Below, piece by piece: positions 1-6,346 of a DNA stretch of 6,493 bases. The stretch lies in the NCBI GenBank assembly GCA_022360415.1, contig JAKSDB010000433.1:1-6493 (forward strand), written 5' to 3'. Numbering within the stretch: the first letter of the stretch is position 1; every line of letters begins with the position of its first letter. The notes under the pieces are model-generated. The model saw only the letters and a list, made by a program, of their open reading frames with translations. It made no database searches and had not been told where the DNA came from. The translations under genes and the position numbers were made by a program. The DNA comes from Chlorobiales bacterium (lineage in GTDB: Bacteria > Bacteroidota > Chlorobiia > Chlorobiales > Chlorobiaceae).

Positions 1-926
1 CCCGGAAACGACACGTTTACCGTATTGGGTATGCTCGACGTCGGATGCCCGTTGAACACCACATTGTCAATCGATCCTTCGATCCCTTTTACAAGAGCTT
101 CCTTCATCCCCGCAAGCCGCTTTGCCTCTTCATCCATTTCAGCATTGCGCATCTCAATGGCTTTAGCCAAGCCGATAATTCCCAGGGTGTTTTCAGTACC
201 GGCCCGCCGTCCTTTCTCCTGGTGCCCGCCGCGAATAAATGGACAGTACGGCGTCCCTTTGCGAACAAAGAGCGCGCCGATACCTTTCGGGCCGTAAATT
301 TTATGAGCGCTCATGGTTAGAAAATCGATCCCCAGTTCATTGACATTCATTCGCATCTTGCCGATCGCCTGCACCGCATCGGTATGCATCAATGAACCAT
401 TGTCATGCGCCATTTTCGTGATCTCCGCGATGTCCTGGATCGTTCCGATCTCGTTGTTTGCGGTCATCACCGAAACCAGACCGACATCGTCGGTTAGATA
501 CTCCCTGAGCTGGTCCAGATCGATCCGGCCGTAGCTGTCGACATCGAGAAACTTTACGGTTGTCCCCTTGTGTGCGAGGCATTCGGATGTTTCCAGAACG
601 CAGGGGTGTTCAATACTGGTCGTGATAATGGATGTCCTGGCCTTGAAACCGGGGAGACAGAGGTTTGAAGCACAGGCAAACAGCGAGAGTACGGTATTGT
701 TGGCTTCCGACCCGCTGCCGACAAAAACAATTTCATCCTCATGTGCGCCAACGAAATCAGCCACTATCTTCCTTGCATGTTCGACATTGGCCCTGGCTTC
801 TCTTCCAAAGGCATGCATGCTCGATGGATTGCCGAACATTTCCATTGCCTCGATCATTTCCTTTTTCACCTCGGGGTGAAGCGGTGTCGTGGCATTGTGA
901 TCGAGATATATCCTTTTTGTTTCCAT
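1..926 (-). CDS. nifS: Cysteine desulfurase, NifS/IscS type (3' end cut by window edge)
   Basis: A PLP-dependent cytoplasmic enzyme that converts cysteine to alanine and passes the sulfur as a persulfide to Fe-S scaffold proteins. 308 codons are visible. The N-terminus reads METKRIYLDHNATTP, the class V aminotransferase opening typical of NifS. GSGSEANN (70-77) binds the PLP phosphate. H107 stacks on the cofactor ring, and N158, D183 and Q186 are the expected PLP contacts. K209 in SAHKIYGPKGIG is the Schiff-base lysine, and RRAGTEN (240-246) is the substrate-side motif. These residues all sit at E. coli IscS numbering plus three. On that offset the catalytic loop cysteine falls near residue 331, about 23 codons beyond the left edge, so it cannot be checked here. 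The ATG at 926 is the only start that gives a family-like N-terminus; no Shine-Dalgarno is visible. It follows cysK by 53 bases on the same strand and is probably co-transcribed. NifS versus IscS subgroup is not resolved. Confidence 0.96.
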   Translation of the reverse strand, partial: METKRIYLDHNATTPLHPEVKKEMIEAMEMFGNPSSMHAFGREARANVEHARKIVADFVGAHEDEIVFVGSGSEANNTVLSLFACASNLCLPGFKARTSIITTSIEHPCVLETSECLAHKGTTVKFLDVDSYGRIDLDQLREYLTDDVGLVSVMTANNEIGTIQDIAEITKMAHDNGSLMHTDAVQAIGKMRMNVNELGIDFLTMSAHKIYGPKGIGALFVRKGTPYCPFIRGGHQEKGRRAGTENTLGIIGLAKAIEMRNAEMDEEAKRLAGMKEALVKGIEGSIDNVVFNGHPTSSIPNTVNVSFP

Positions 927-961
927 AATCCATTATCACGTTCTGAGAATTGTAAAACCGG

Positions 962-1002
962 CCTGGTTGTCCCGAAACCTCACTCCCCGGGAAACAACCA
1001 GG
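962..1002 (-). repeat. Long inverted repeat across the cysK stop codon (attenuator or processing hairpin)
   Basis: The nine bases at 962-970 (CCTGGTTGT) are perfectly complementary to 994-1002 (ACAACCAGG). After a two-base bulge the stem continues with CCCG (971-974) against CGGG, leaving a loop of about 13 bases. Read in the minus direction the hairpin contains the last codons and TGA of cysK and is followed four bases later by TTTT. That makes it a weak or partial terminator, or an mRNA-stabilising or processing structure, between cysK and nifS. The inverted repeat is seen directly; its function is inferred. Confidence 0.6.
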
Positions 1003-1906
1003 TTGAAAGATAGCGTTCTCCTGTGTCTGGCAAAAGTACAACAATTTTTTTCCCCCGCATACCGGAACGTTTTCCGACCTGCAAGGCTGCCCACATTGCG
1101 GCACCTGATGAAATCCCGCAAAGAATACCTTCCATCTCCGCCAGCTTTCTCGCGACGTCTCCGGCATCGTCGGCATTTACCCGGATAATTTCATCGATGA
1201 CTTCCGTATTGAGATTATCGGGAACAAACCCGGCCCCGATTCCCTGTATTTTATGAGGGCCGGGCTTTCCTCCTGAAAGAACAGGGGAATCTTCAGGTTC
1301 GACGGCGATAATCCTGACTTCGGGCTTGCGCTCTTTCAGAATTTCCCCTACGCCGGTAACCGTACCGCCCGTACCGACTCCTGCAACAAAAACGTCAACA
1401 GTTCCATCCGTATCGTCCCAGATCTCTTCAGCCGTGGTCTTTCGATGAATATCAGGATTCGCCGGATTGCTGAACTGCTGGAGTAAAACACAGTCAGGCA
1501 TGGAGCCTGCAAGTCTCTCAGCCTCTTCTATCGCCCCTTTCATCCCTAACGTGCCATCCGTCAGGATCAGCTCTGCACCGAATATTTTCAAAAGCCTGCG
1601 CCGTTCGACACTCATGGTGTCGGGCATGGTAAGAATCAGCTTATAACCCTTCGCTGCGCAGGCAAATGCCAGCGCAATACCGGTATTCCCGCTGGTCGGC
1701 TCGATAATCGTTGTGCCCGCGTCGATCCGGCCTTTGCGTTCCGCATCCTCGATCATTGCCACGCCTATCCGGTCTTTCACGCTTGAAAGCGGGTTGAACG
1801 ACTCAAGCTTGGCGATAATATCCGCTCCGCCCGGCTCATTCAGACGCTGTACTGCCACAAGCGGCGTACCGCCGGTCGTCTGTGCCAGATTTTCATAAAC
1901 TTTCAT
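980..1906 (-). CDS. cysK: Cysteine synthase A (O-acetylserine sulfhydrylase)
   Basis: Cytoplasmic PLP enzyme that joins O-acetyl-L-serine and sulfide to give L-cysteine, the last step of sulfide assimilation. With the ATG at 1906 the protein has 308 residues, the usual length. Visible motifs are: SSVKDRIG with the Schiff-base lysine K44; PTSGNTG (70-76), the substrate-binding loop; GTGGT (178-182), the PLP phosphate loop; KIQGIGAGFVP, the family signature; GISSGAA (264-270), whose serine contacts the pyridine nitrogen; and PDTGERYLST (293-302) near the C-terminus. A TTG at 1927 would add seven residues (MIFSVQS), but the chosen start gives MKVYENLAQTTGGTPLV, which aligns with the usual CysK beginning. 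It lies 82 bases after the SDR gene and 53 bases before nifS, so it supplies the substrate of the next enzyme. CysM is a possible relative, but the KIQGIGAGF motif favours CysK. Confidence 0.96.
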   Translation of the reverse strand: MKVYENLAQTTGGTPLVAVQRLNEPGGADIIAKLESFNPLSSVKDRIGVAMIEDAERKGRIDAGTTIIEPTSGNTGIALAFACAAKGYKLILTMPDTMSVERRRLLKIFGAELILTDGTLGMKGAIEEAERLAGSMPDCVLLQQFSNPANPDIHRKTTAEEIWDDTDGTVDVFVAGVGTGGTVTGVGEILKERKPEVRIIAVEPEDSPVLSGGKPGPHKIQGIGAGFVPDNLNTEVIDEIIRVNADDAGDVARKLAEMEGILCGISSGAAMWAALQVGKRSGMRGKKIVVLLPDTGERYLSTWLFPGE

Positions 1907-1988
1907 ACTCTGTACTGAAAAAATCAAAGGTTATTGCAGTCCGATAAAAGAACAGTCTGCCGTATTCAGCTCCGCAGTGGTTTTCTTT

Positions 1989-2693
1989 TCAGCTTAATCC
2001 GTATACCGGAATCGAAGCGCCGTGCACCGCCCTGGACTCCCGTGAAACAAGAAAAAGGATGACATCCGCTATCGCCTCGGGCGAAACCCACCGTGAAAAA
2101 TCAGCGTCCGGCATATCTTTTCTGTTTGCAGGTGTATCGATAATACTCGGAAGGATACAGTTAACGTTTATCCCTTCCTCCCTGTTCTCTTCAGCAAGAC
2201 ACTCGGTCAACTTTACCACGGCTGATTTTGAAATAATATAAGGAGCAATCCCTGCTCCTCCTTTCAGCGCGGTTTTTGCCGAGATAGTAACCACACAGCC
2301 CTTTTCCTGCATGCGCATCAGGGGAATCACAGCCCTGCTCATGAGAAAAACGCTTTTGGCATTGAGGTCAAGCATGTCATCCCACGTTTCCTCAGCAGCC
2401 TCATGTATCGGAGGTCCCATTGAAAAACCGCCTGCGATATTGACGAGAGCGTCAATGCGACCGAAACGCTCTATAATACGGTTTACTGACGATTCAACCG
2501 ACGATGCCTGAATAAGGTCGGTTTTCAGGCACATCACCTGCTCAACATTCTGCCACTGGCTGAAAAGCAGGTCAACGTTCCTGTCAAGAAGCGCCAAACC
2601 GGCGCCTTTGTCAAAAAACATTTTTGATGCAACGCTTCCCAGCGCTCCTGCTGCACCTGTTACTATTACAACTTTTCCTGATACGTCACTCAT
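1989..2693 (-). CDS. Short-chain dehydrogenase/reductase (SDR), substrate unknown
   Basis: A classical NAD(P)-dependent oxidoreductase with a Rossmann fold, 234 residues from the ATG at 2693. The cofactor motif TGAAGALG is at 12-19, right after the first strand GKVVIVTG. NIAGG (85-89) replaces the common NNAG. The catalytic tetrad is complete: N111, S138, Y152 and K156 (YIISK). The C-terminus ends in GASIPVYGLS. A longer reading frame starts at 2747 and adds 18 residues (MYSFIHTWLHG...) that do not resemble an SDR N-terminus, so I use the internal start. The stretch AKTALKGGAGIAPY around the active site recalls dihydropteridine-reductase-like SDRs, but this is not enough to name a substrate. 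It precedes cysK on the same strand with an 82-base gap, so it may be co-transcribed with the cysteine genes. No functional link to them is evident from the sequence. Confidence 0.9.
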   Translation of the reverse strand: MSDVSGKVVIVTGAAGALGSVASKMFFDKGAGLALLDRNVDLLFSQWQNVEQVMCLKTDLIQASSVESSVNRIIERFGRIDALVNIAGGFSMGPPIHEAAEETWDDMLDLNAKSVFLMSRAVIPLMRMQEKGCVVTISAKTALKGGAGIAPYIISKSAVVKLTECLAEENREEGINVNCILPSIIDTPANRKDMPDADFSRWVSPEAIADVILFLVSRESRAVHGASIPVYGLS

Positions 2694-2747
2694 AGCACAA
2701 ACAGCATCGTACAAACCATGTAACCAAGTATGGATAAAGGAATACAT

Positions 2748-2772
2748 AAACCGGACAATAAATTCCCGGTTT
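2748..2772 (-). repeat. Seven-base inverted repeat upstream of the SDR gene
   Basis: AAACCGG (2748-2754) and CCGGTTT (2766-2772) form a perfect 7-bp stem with an 11-base AT-rich loop. The hairpin lies 54 bases upstream of the chosen SDR start and downstream of rodZ. It has no strong T-tract in the minus direction, so it could be an operator or a leader structure rather than a terminator. Only the symmetry is directly supported. Confidence 0.35.
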
Positions 2773-2803
2773 TACAGGGGCGTAAAGATAAAATGAAAAA
2801 ATC

Positions 2804-2846
2804 AAAAAAACATGTCAGGGTACCGGAAGCAGTTGCATACCGGCAC
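2804..2846 (-). terminator. Terminator-like hairpin downstream of rodZ
   Basis: In the minus direction GTGCCGG (2846-2840) pairs with CCGGTAC (2826-2820), giving seven base pairs including one G-U, with a 13-base loop. It is followed nine bases later by T7, then GA and T6. The structure begins 18 bases after the rodZ stop codon, which is the right place for a rho-independent terminator. The spacing between stem and T-run is longer than ideal, so efficiency is doubtful. Confidence 0.35.
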
Positions 2847-2863
2847 AAAAAGAGAGGCGTGAA

Positions 2864-3751
2864 CTACTCTTCACCAAGCACAACCGTTTTCTGGCTTAGC
2901 GGCGAAACTTTTTCACCGTTGAGATACAACTCTACAAAAGGAGGGCGGCCGATGTTCACCCAGAACTTCCTTTTTGCCTCATAACGCAGTACCTCTCCGG
3001 CCTTGAACTGACCTCCCGGATACACTATATCGCCATCGTCGGCAATAATCTTTACCCAGCTGAGGTCATTGATAATACGAACAACAAGTATTTTCTGGTA
3101 AGGAGATGCGGGTGATTCAGGCAGAAACGATAAGCCTTTTGCCCACTCTTCCTGCATGACGGCAAGCTCCGGGGAAGCGTTTTCCGGAGGAGATTCAGGC
3201 TCATCGGGCTCAGTGACAGAATCTGCCGCAACATCATCTTGCGGCTCAACCTGGCGTGTTTCTTCCTGAGGGTTATTCTGGCCGTCTTTTGAGGTTCCGG
3301 AAAAGAGGAAAAACGATAACACAAGAAGCAGAACAACGATCAATGCTGCGCCACCGGCAATATAAGCAATGGGAACCCTGTCCTTCACTTTGGTAACGGC
3401 ATCAAACATGCCTGAAAGACGGTCACCCCTGCTGCCGGCCTCTTCTTCGGCTTCCGCTTCTTTTTCCTCCCTGATTCTCTGGTCCGTAGGAATGCTGAGC
3501 TCGTCCCTGCATTGCGCAAGAATATCGCCGTCTTCGACATCAAGGGCCTGGGCGTATTCCTTCAAAAATGCATAAACATATGCTGATGGCAAAAAGCCCA
3601 GATTGCCCGCCTCGATTTTTTCAAGGTGGTCTTTTTTTATTCTCGTCTCGGCACTGACTTCTTCGAGAGTGAGTTCCCGCCCTTTTCTGGCCTGAATGAG
3701 TTTGCGTACCAGCAAGTCGCAGGCAGAACCAAATGTCACTTCATCCGCCAT
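2864..3751 (-). CDS. rodZ: RodZ-like cytoskeletal/cell-shape protein (HTH, one membrane helix, DUF4115)
   Basis: A 295-residue bitopic inner-membrane protein with the domain order of RodZ, the factor that links MreB filaments to the elongation machinery. Residues about 10-73 form the Cro/XRE-like helix-turn-helix (LTLEEVSAETRIKKDHLEKI, then LPSAYVYAFLKEYAQAL). In RodZ this domain binds MreB rather than DNA. An acidic linker (about 93-105) follows. The membrane helix is at about 127-150 (PIAYIAGGAALIVVLLLVLS). A low-complexity, acidic, proline-rich periplasmic linker (151-200) leads to a beta-rich C-terminal DUF4115 domain (about 218-290) that ends in a typical VELYLNGEKV. The start is the ATG at 3751; a GTG at 3802 would add 17 residues unlike the family. 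No Shine-Dalgarno is seen. A candidate promoter lies about 60-90 bases upstream and a terminator-like hairpin lies downstream, so it may form its own unit between the lipoprotein gene and the SDR gene. Confidence 0.9.
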   Translation of the reverse strand: MADEVTFGSACDLLVRKLIQARKGRELTLEEVSAETRIKKDHLEKIEAGNLGFLPSAYVYAFLKEYAQALDVEDGDILAQCRDELSIPTDQRIREEKEAEAEEEAGSRGDRLSGMFDAVTKVKDRVPIAYIAGGAALIVVLLLVLSFFLFSGTSKDGQNNPQEETRQVEPQDDVAADSVTEPDEPESPPENASPELAVMQEEWAKGLSFLPESPASPYQKILVVRIINDLSWVKIIADDGDIVYPGGQFKAGEVLRYEAKRKFWVNIGRPPFVELYLNGEKVSPLSQKTVVLGEE

Positions 3752-3813
3752 GACATGCACGTGATTTATGTCAACAAAAAAAGCCCGCTCCGCCCAAAAC
3801 ACTCAATTTATAT

Positions 3814-3842
3814 AGTTTACAAAAATAAAGCCTTCATGACAA
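3814..3842 (-). promoter_or_regulatory. Candidate sigma-70-type promoter for rodZ
   Basis: On the minus strand TTGTCA (3842-3837) is followed after exactly 17 bases by TAAACT (3819-3814). The boxes match the sigma-70 consensus at 5/6 and 4/6. Transcription would begin about 50 bases upstream of the rodZ ATG in an AT-rich gap of 153 bases. If the host uses a Bacteroidota-type promoter (TAnnTTTG), this match would be irrelevant. Confidence 0.35.
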
Positions 3843-3904
3843 TCGAATAAATAATATAAATTGCCCTGAAAATCCCTCCGGTCGGGCAGGAAAAAGTTTA
3901 GGTT

Positions 3905-5968
3905 TTAGTATTCTGTCAGATATATCCACCGGTCATTTTCAACCTGTTTGTCTTGCGCCATCTGGTGCAGGACTCCGGAAAGATCACCCCCCTGCTGGAG
4001 GGGCAATGAGAACAATACCCGCAGCTCATCGATCTCGGAAGCGGAAAAATGCCCCCAGAGAAGAAATACGGTATGACGGGGAAACAACAGTTTCCTCTCA
4101 AGCGCATCCTTATACCTTTCCGCGCTGTAAAATGAATATTCCGGTTCCGGGATTGTTAACTTTCTCTGTGATGCCCGCCGAATGAATTCGTTTGCAGAGT
4201 AAACCCACGATACAGGAAAATCGCGGATCAAAAAGCGGTTGTTGCCGAGCAGGTGAGCCGGAACAGGCTCACCGGCAATGACCGTCAGCCGGCTGATATC
4301 ACGTAGACGTCCTGCGTAGGGCTTGATAAGGAGATCCGTCAGCCACAGCCTTTCCGAATCCCTCGCAATTCTGGTACGGACTCCTTCAGCGTTCATTGCA
4401 ATGCGCTCCCTGAAAAGCTTCAGTCTCGACCGGTACATTGCTCCATCGACCTTTCGCCTGGATACATCGACATAGCTGTCCTGTACCAGAAAAACCGTGC
4501 ACCACTCACGACCATCTATTATTTTCAGAATTGCGTGCTCCTTATCAAGTGCCTCCTGCACCGTTCCCAGTGTAACCGGATTGACTGTCAGTCTCTCGGC
4601 CAAGAGTGGCGAAACCCTTTGAACCTCCGCCAGCTTTTGGTGGAAAACGCCCCGTTTCCGGTTGATTGCCTCAATCACCGCTTCATGGTTTTCATAACTC
4701 CGGCCGGATTCGTACATGTTCATCAATCGCTGATGCAGGGCGTTCATCTCGCGTCCCAGCTTTACAACCTGACGTTCAAGCTGTTCATGCTCGTCAGGCA
4801 GCTCAAAAGAAACATAACCTCTCTGTACCAGATGCGTTAAAGCAAATAGTTTCTTCAGTTCATCGCTTTCAAAAGCCTCTGCAAACCTGCCTTTGTTCAG
4901 GAGCAGTTCGGTAAGCATTTCAGCTGAGCGATCCACGAGCCCTCTGAGAGTGTATCCCGGCCTGGGGGGCACATGGTAACGGTAGATGTTCAGGCCCTGT
5001 TTCAATACCTTTATTCTGCTGTCGTCATCCATCTTTCCTCCCGCACCCTGCTTCAGCAGGGCAGCCATTCTTTCGAAAGACATATTGTTTCTTTCAAAGT
5101 AGTCAAGCGTACGGGCGTACACCTCCGGTTCGTTTTTGAGAACCGCATTGGATTCGACATCCAGCATTTGAACAAGCTTCTCTTCACCTGCAGCGCGGGC
5201 TCGCGAAAGCGCTTTGAAATAAAGATAACTGGCATCTTTGGCATGTGCGGGAAACAGCTCGAGAAACATCGCGGCCCGGCGCAAGGCAAGTGCCTCCGCT
5301 TTTTCATCGCCCTCCCTTCCACGGGTAACAAGCTTTCTGGTTATGCCGGTAATCCGGTGTATGTAGAACGATGGCGCCTCAGCCATGCGCAACGAGGCAT
5401 CGAGGCTCAGCTCGAGAAGCCCCGTGAATGCCATGAGCGCAACAACCGGATCGCTGTTCCCGCTCAGATTACTGTACATGTCCAACGCTTTTTCACGCTC
5501 ACCCGCCAAAACCTGATAGCGCGCAAGCTCCAGTGAATCCGGAACACTCAATGAAGCGATTGCCGTCAGCGCTTTTTCGGCCCCGGCAAACTCTCCGAGC
5601 TCGGCAAGAAGCGCGGCTTTCGATCTGATCCGCTCCGCTTCGGCGGCAGCCGGAAGCATCCCTCTACATCGCTTTTCAATCGTCTCGTGGGAAGCAAGCG
5701 CGTCGAAATAGTTTCCCGTTACCCCTTCGATCATACTTTTGCGGTTCAAAGCTCCGGCCGTCATCGGGGAAAACCCGTCCAGGGTGTCTGCTGCAAGACC
5801 TTCCCGCAGAAGTTCGAGCGCTTTTTCATACTCATGAATGACGGCAAGAGAGTCTGCTTTCTCATAGAGCGCCGCCGTTTCGCTCTCGCCCGGCTCCTTT
5901 TCCTGTCTTGCACAAGACGCAAAAACAAGGATCATGACCGATATAGCGGTACGCCGTAAAATGTCCAC
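3905..5968 (-). CDS. Predicted lipoprotein with TPR-like repeats and a degenerate CHAT domain
   Basis: From the GTG at 5968 the protein has 687 residues. It opens with a short lipoprotein signal, DILRRTAISVMILVFASC, with C19 as the lipidation site, so it is probably membrane-anchored and exported. Residues about 33-170 hold TPR-like helix pairs (EYEKALELLREGL; GEFAGAEKALTAI; GEREKALDMYSNL), followed by further alpha-helical sequence. Residues about 390-455 look like the coiled coil that precedes CHAT domains. From about 456 onward the sequence follows a CHAT domain: NPVTLGTVQEALDKEHAILK, then RLTVIAGEPVPAHLL and FPVSWVYSANEF. It then passes within about 30 residues to what looks like the domain's tail (TVFLLWGHFSASEIDEL, QGGDLSGVLHQMAQ, RWIYLTEY). 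The central block with the His-Gly and Ser-Ala-Cys motifs is missing, and the only cysteine in the domain is C490 near its start. So it is probably not a protease. Other possible starts are ATG 6019 and ATG 6055; none has a Shine-Dalgarno. The gene is divergent from the DUF21 gene. Confidence 0.8.
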   Translation of the reverse strand: MDILRRTAISVMILVFASCARQEKEPGESETAALYEKADSLAVIHEYEKALELLREGLAADTLDGFSPMTAGALNRKSMIEGVTGNYFDALASHETIEKRCRGMLPAAAEAERIRSKAALLAELGEFAGAEKALTAIASLSVPDSLELARYQVLAGEREKALDMYSNLSGNSDPVVALMAFTGLLELSLDASLRMAEAPSFYIHRITGITRKLVTRGREGDEKAEALALRRAAMFLELFPAHAKDASYLYFKALSRARAAGEEKLVQMLDVESNAVLKNEPEVYARTLDYFERNNMSFERMAALLKQGAGGKMDDDSRIKVLKQGLNIYRYHVPPRPGYTLRGLVDRSAEMLTELLLNKGRFAEAFESDELKKLFALTHLVQRGYVSFELPDEHEQLERQVVKLGREMNALHQRLMNMYESGRSYENHEAVIEAINRKRGVFHQKLAEVQRVSPLLAERLTVNPVTLGTVQEALDKEHAILKIIDGREWCTVFLVQDSYVDVSRRKVDGAMYRSRLKLFRERIAMNAEGVRTRIARDSERLWLTDLLIKPYAGRLRDISRLTVIAGEPVPAHLLGNNRFLIRDFPVSWVYSANEFIRRASQRKLTIPEPEYSFYSAERYKDALERKLLFPRHTVFLLWGHFSASEIDELRVLFSLPLQQGGDLSGVLHQMAQDKQVENDRWIYLTEY

Positions 5969-6160
5969 GAGAAGAGAAACTTGCTTGTTCCTGAATCGAG
6001 CGATTGCTGAAACGCCCATTTGAGGTTTGACTTTGAATGATTGCAGTTTAACCATATTTTCGTACATCAACAACGAATCACAATAGTGCGGTAATGCGCT
6101 CCCTGCCCCAGAACCTTTTTCCGGCACCACCAAGCCATGAGGGGAATGAAAAGACTGAAG

Positions 6161-6195
6161 AGGAGGGCAAGAAGCCCTTCTGTTGGGGATTTTTT
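6161..6195 (+). terminator. Plus-oriented hairpin with T-run in the DUF21 gene leader
   Basis: AGGAGGGC (6161-6168) pairs with GCCCTTCT (6174-6181) around the loop AAGAA, an 8-bp stem with one G-U. Nine bases later comes a run of six T (6190-6195). The wobble pair is only favourable in plus-strand RNA, so the structure is oriented to the right. No plus-strand gene ends here, so if real it would be a leader attenuator or the end of a short unannotated RNA. Spacing between stem and T-run is loose. Confidence 0.3.
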
Positions 6196-6326
6196 ACCTA
6201 TCTTTTGTCATTAATACATTTAACTGTACTGAACATAAGCCTTGACGCTGCGCCGGGCAATATCCTCGGTAACAGCCATCACCCATTTCAATACAGTAGA
6301 ACCTTTTGAGACCTTATTTATTCACA

Positions 6327-6340
6327 GGCACTTTAGTGCC
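6327..6340 (+). repeat. Perfect short hairpin just upstream of the DUF21 gene start
   Basis: GGCACTTTAGTGCC is a perfect inverted repeat (GGCAC/GTGCC closing a TTTA loop). It ends six bases before the ATG at 6347 and occupies the place where a ribosome-binding site would be. It could limit ribosome access or be a protein-binding site. The symmetry is certain; the role is inferred. Confidence 0.45.
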
Positions 6341-6346
6341 CGCCAT

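Larger units (their letters stand above)
5969..6346. other. Divergent intergenic region between the lipoprotein and DUF21 genes
   Basis: About 380 bases separate the two divergent starts (about 330 if the lipoprotein starts at 6019). The stretch should hold promoters for both directions. On the minus strand a weak pair, TTGTTG (6073-6068) and TAAACT (6050-6045), has 17-base spacing. It repeats the -10 sequence seen before rodZ, but its -35 box is poor. The plus strand has an AT-rich block (6190-6235) and the two hairpins listed separately. A plus-strand 25-codon frame at 6137-6214 (MRGMKRLKRRARS...) is very basic, but I see no other support for it. Confidence 0.5.

Noticed and set aside
757..1176. 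139-codon minus-strand frame across the cysK-nifS junction
   Set aside because: It overlaps the ends of both clearly recognised genes in another frame and has no family features.
2820..2846. GTACCGG / TACCGG direct repeat considered as a mobile-element or attachment-site trace
   Set aside because: The similarity is explained by the two arms of a hairpin containing the self-complementary CCGG, and there is no flanking element.
3669..3690. RodZ helix-turn-helix considered as a DNA-binding transcription regulator
   Set aside because: The HTH is followed by a single membrane helix and a DUF4115 domain, the RodZ architecture, in which this domain binds MreB.
3862..3888. TGCCC...GGGCA stem after the lipoprotein gene, followed by AT-rich sequence in the minus direction
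   Set aside because: Only five base pairs with a 17-base loop and no clean T-run, so it is too weak to call a terminator.
4973..5536. 187-codon open frame on the plus strand, antisense to the lipoprotein gene
   Set aside because: It lies wholly inside a well-supported minus-strand gene, its protein shows no recognisable domain, and its residue mix looks like a reverse-strand shadow.
5969..6133. Upstream extension of the lipoprotein gene to a TTG at 6133
   Set aside because: It would put 73 residues before the lipid-site cysteine, too long for a lipoprotein signal. The GTG at 5968 gives a normal 18-residue signal.
6094..6309. 71-codon plus-strand frame in the divergent intergenic region
   Set aside because: It has no ribosome-binding motif and no recognisable domain, and it ends in the DUF21 leader. 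Its composition looks like non-coding DNA read by chance.
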